From NCBI GenBank assembly GCA_902783305.1, contig CACZQU010000007.1, forward strand, positions 1 to 7,316: a stretch of DNA of 7,316 nt. The letters are read 5' to 3'. The notes below the pieces were generated by a model. The model saw nothing but the letters and a program-made list of their open reading frames with translations. It was not told the DNA's origin and made no database searches. Source of the DNA: an uncultured Lachnospiraceae bacterium. Lineage in GTDB: Bacteria; Bacillota; Clostridia; Lachnospirales; Lachnospiraceae. The translations under genes and the position numbers were made by a program. Of the stretch, positions 6,317 to 7,316 are shown one piece after another; the stretch's first letter is position 1; the number at the start of each line of letters is the position of its first letter.

Positions 6317-7153
6317 ATGAAAAGTAAAACCGTGAACCGCAGGATCGCCAAAACGATCATTTACCTGCTTCTGCTTCTTCTGGCTTTTGTCATGCTGGTA
6401 CCCTTTGTCTGGATGATCACCGCATCCCTGAAGTTCAATAAGGACATTTTCGTGATTCCCTATCAGTGGCTGAATCCGGAGCCGCGCTGGCAGAATTATC
6501 TGGATATCTGGACCAAGATTCCTCTGGCCAGGTTTACCCTGAATACGGTCAAGCTGACGGTCATTGTCACCTTACTGCAGCTTTTTACCTCCAGCTTTGC
6601 CGCCTATGCGTTCTCAAAGCTGACTTTCAAGGGCCGGAATGTTCTGTTCCTGGCTTATGTGGCAACAATCGCGGTACCCTGGCAGGTGTACATGGTGCCG
6701 CAGTTCATGTTCATGCGAAGGCTTGGTCTGGCGGACACTCATCTGGCCATCATTATTCTCCAGGCCTTTTCCGCATTCGGAGTTTTTCTGATGCGGCAGT
6801 TCTACGAGGGGATTCCGGATTCCTTGTGTGAGGCTGCCCGGATCGACGGGATGAGCGAGTATCAGATCTACTTAAAGATCATGCTTCCTCTTTCCAGGCC
6901 TGCTCTCTCCACCCTGATTATTTTCACCTTCGTCAATACCTGGAACGATTTTCTCGGTCCGCTCATCTATCTGACCACGGAATCCAAGAAGACCCTGCAG
7001 ATCGGACTGAAGATGTTTATCTCCCAGTATTCTGCCGAGTACGGACTGATCATGGCGGCTTCTGTGCTGTCCCTGATCCCGGTACTGGTTGTTTTTCTGG
7101 CTCTGCAGAAGTATTTTGTGGCGGGAATCACCACCGGCGCGGTTAAGGGATAA
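6317..7153 (+). CDS. CUT1 sugar ABC transporter permease, MalG-like
   Basis: This 278-residue second channel subunit has six hydrophobic segments (around 13-35, 78-98, 108-128, 141-160, 196-218 and 245-265). The EAA loop is EAARIDGMSEYQIYLKIMLP (172-191), and the C-terminus QKYFVAGITTGAVKG matches the conserved end of MalG-family permeases. The start is ATG at 6317: AGGAGG (6303-6308) lies 8 nt upstream, whereas the GTG at 6311 would leave only 2 nt. The gap to the preceding permease stop is 15 nt, so the two are tightly co-transcribed and translated in similar amounts, as expected for a heterodimeric channel. Confidence 0.95.
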   Translation: MKSKTVNRRIAKTIIYLLLLLLAFVMLVPFVWMITASLKFNKDIFVIPYQWLNPEPRWQNYLDIWTKIPLARFTLNTVKLTVIVTLLQLFTSSFAAYAFSKLTFKGRNVLFLAYVATIAVPWQVYMVPQFMFMRRLGLADTHLAIIILQAFSAFGVFLMRQFYEGIPDSLCEAARIDGMSEYQIYLKIMLPLSRPALSTLIIFTFVNTWNDFLGPLIYLTTESKKTLQIGLKMFISQYSAEYGLIMAASVLSLIPVLVVFLALQKYFVAGITTGAVKG

Positions 7154-7240
7154 GGTCAGGCTCGGGAAATCCGGAGAATCCTCTTTGACGGGGAAATGTT
7201 ACCCGTGGGGGAACAGATCAGTGGATAACATATGACTCCA

Positions 7241-7301
7241 GTGCAAAAAGCCATGCTCCACTGCGAGCTTGCTCGCAAGTGGAGCGATGGATTCTTTGCA
7301 C
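7241..7301. repeat. Large imperfect palindrome after the transporter operon
   Basis: Nested complementary blocks span 61 nt: GTGCAAA (7241-7247)/TTTGCAC (7295-7301), CCAT (7251-7254)/ATGG (7287-7290), GCTCCACT (7255-7262)/AGTGGAGC (7278-7285), and GCGAGC (7263-7268)/GCTCGC (7271-7276) around a TT loop. Only single-base bulges and one small internal loop interrupt the stem. There is no T-run on the plus strand. It may end or protect the permease message, or be a small palindromic mobile repeat of the REP/MITE kind. Its arms differ from the repeat at 431-506, so it is a separate family. The rest of 7154-7240 shows no gene that I can support. Confidence 0.75.
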
Positions 7302-7316
7302 GCCCCTATATTCGTA

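Noticed and set aside
7185..7206. TTGACG as a -35 and ACGGG/CCCGT as a small terminator after the last permease
   Set aside because: No -10 follows TTGACG at 16-18 nt, and the 5-bp hairpin is followed by G residues rather than a T-run.

Overview
The window holds a divergent carbohydrate-uptake locus that looks like it comes from a gut-type Clostridia genome, most likely Lachnospiraceae. The organism is inferred from four things: strong AGGAGG ribosome binding sites, a roughly 50% GC composition, a YesM/YesN-style two-component system next to a CUT1 sugar ABC transporter, and the absence of a dedicated transporter ATPase. I cannot name a species.

Layout. The left half (1-3638) reads on the minus strand. 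In transcription order it encodes a YesM-type sensor histidine kinase, a YesN-type response regulator (receiver plus AraC helix-turn-helix), and the first 130 codons of an enzyme that runs off the left edge and resembles the heparinase II/III-like polysaccharide lyase family. About 300 bp of AT-rich DNA (3639-3938) separates this arm from the right arm. The right arm reads on the plus strand: an extracellular sugar-binding protein, then two CUT1 permeases (MalF-like and MalG-like). The last 163 bp hold no gene but contain a large imperfect palindrome.

How the parts probably work together. The kinase has two membrane segments flanking an extracytoplasmic sensor. It would phosphorylate the receiver Asp56 of the regulator, whose AraC domain would then bind the divergent promoter region. 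That region carries four same-strand copies of the heptamer TCATTCC, which are candidate operators. The binding protein and permeases would import an oligosaccharide, powered by a shared MsmX/MsmK-type ATPase encoded elsewhere. The lyase-like enzyme suggests that the substrate contains uronic acid (for example glycosaminoglycan- or alginate-like oligosaccharides); this is inference.

Non-coding highlights. (1) A REP-like repeat family with core TGAGAACCGTCCCCGTG follows both two-component genes. It forms a perfect 25-bp inverted repeat after the regulator and a degenerate tandem pair after the kinase, and in both cases the repeat provides the gene's TGA stop. (2) A hairpin followed by a T-run lies between the binding-protein gene and the first permease gene, a candidate partial terminator. 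(3) The binding protein's signal peptide has no lipobox cysteine, unusual for a Gram-positive binding protein. I see no CRISPR array, tRNA, rRNA, phage genes or intact transposase. The window looks like a recognisable type of system with some unusual non-coding details rather than a wholly new one.
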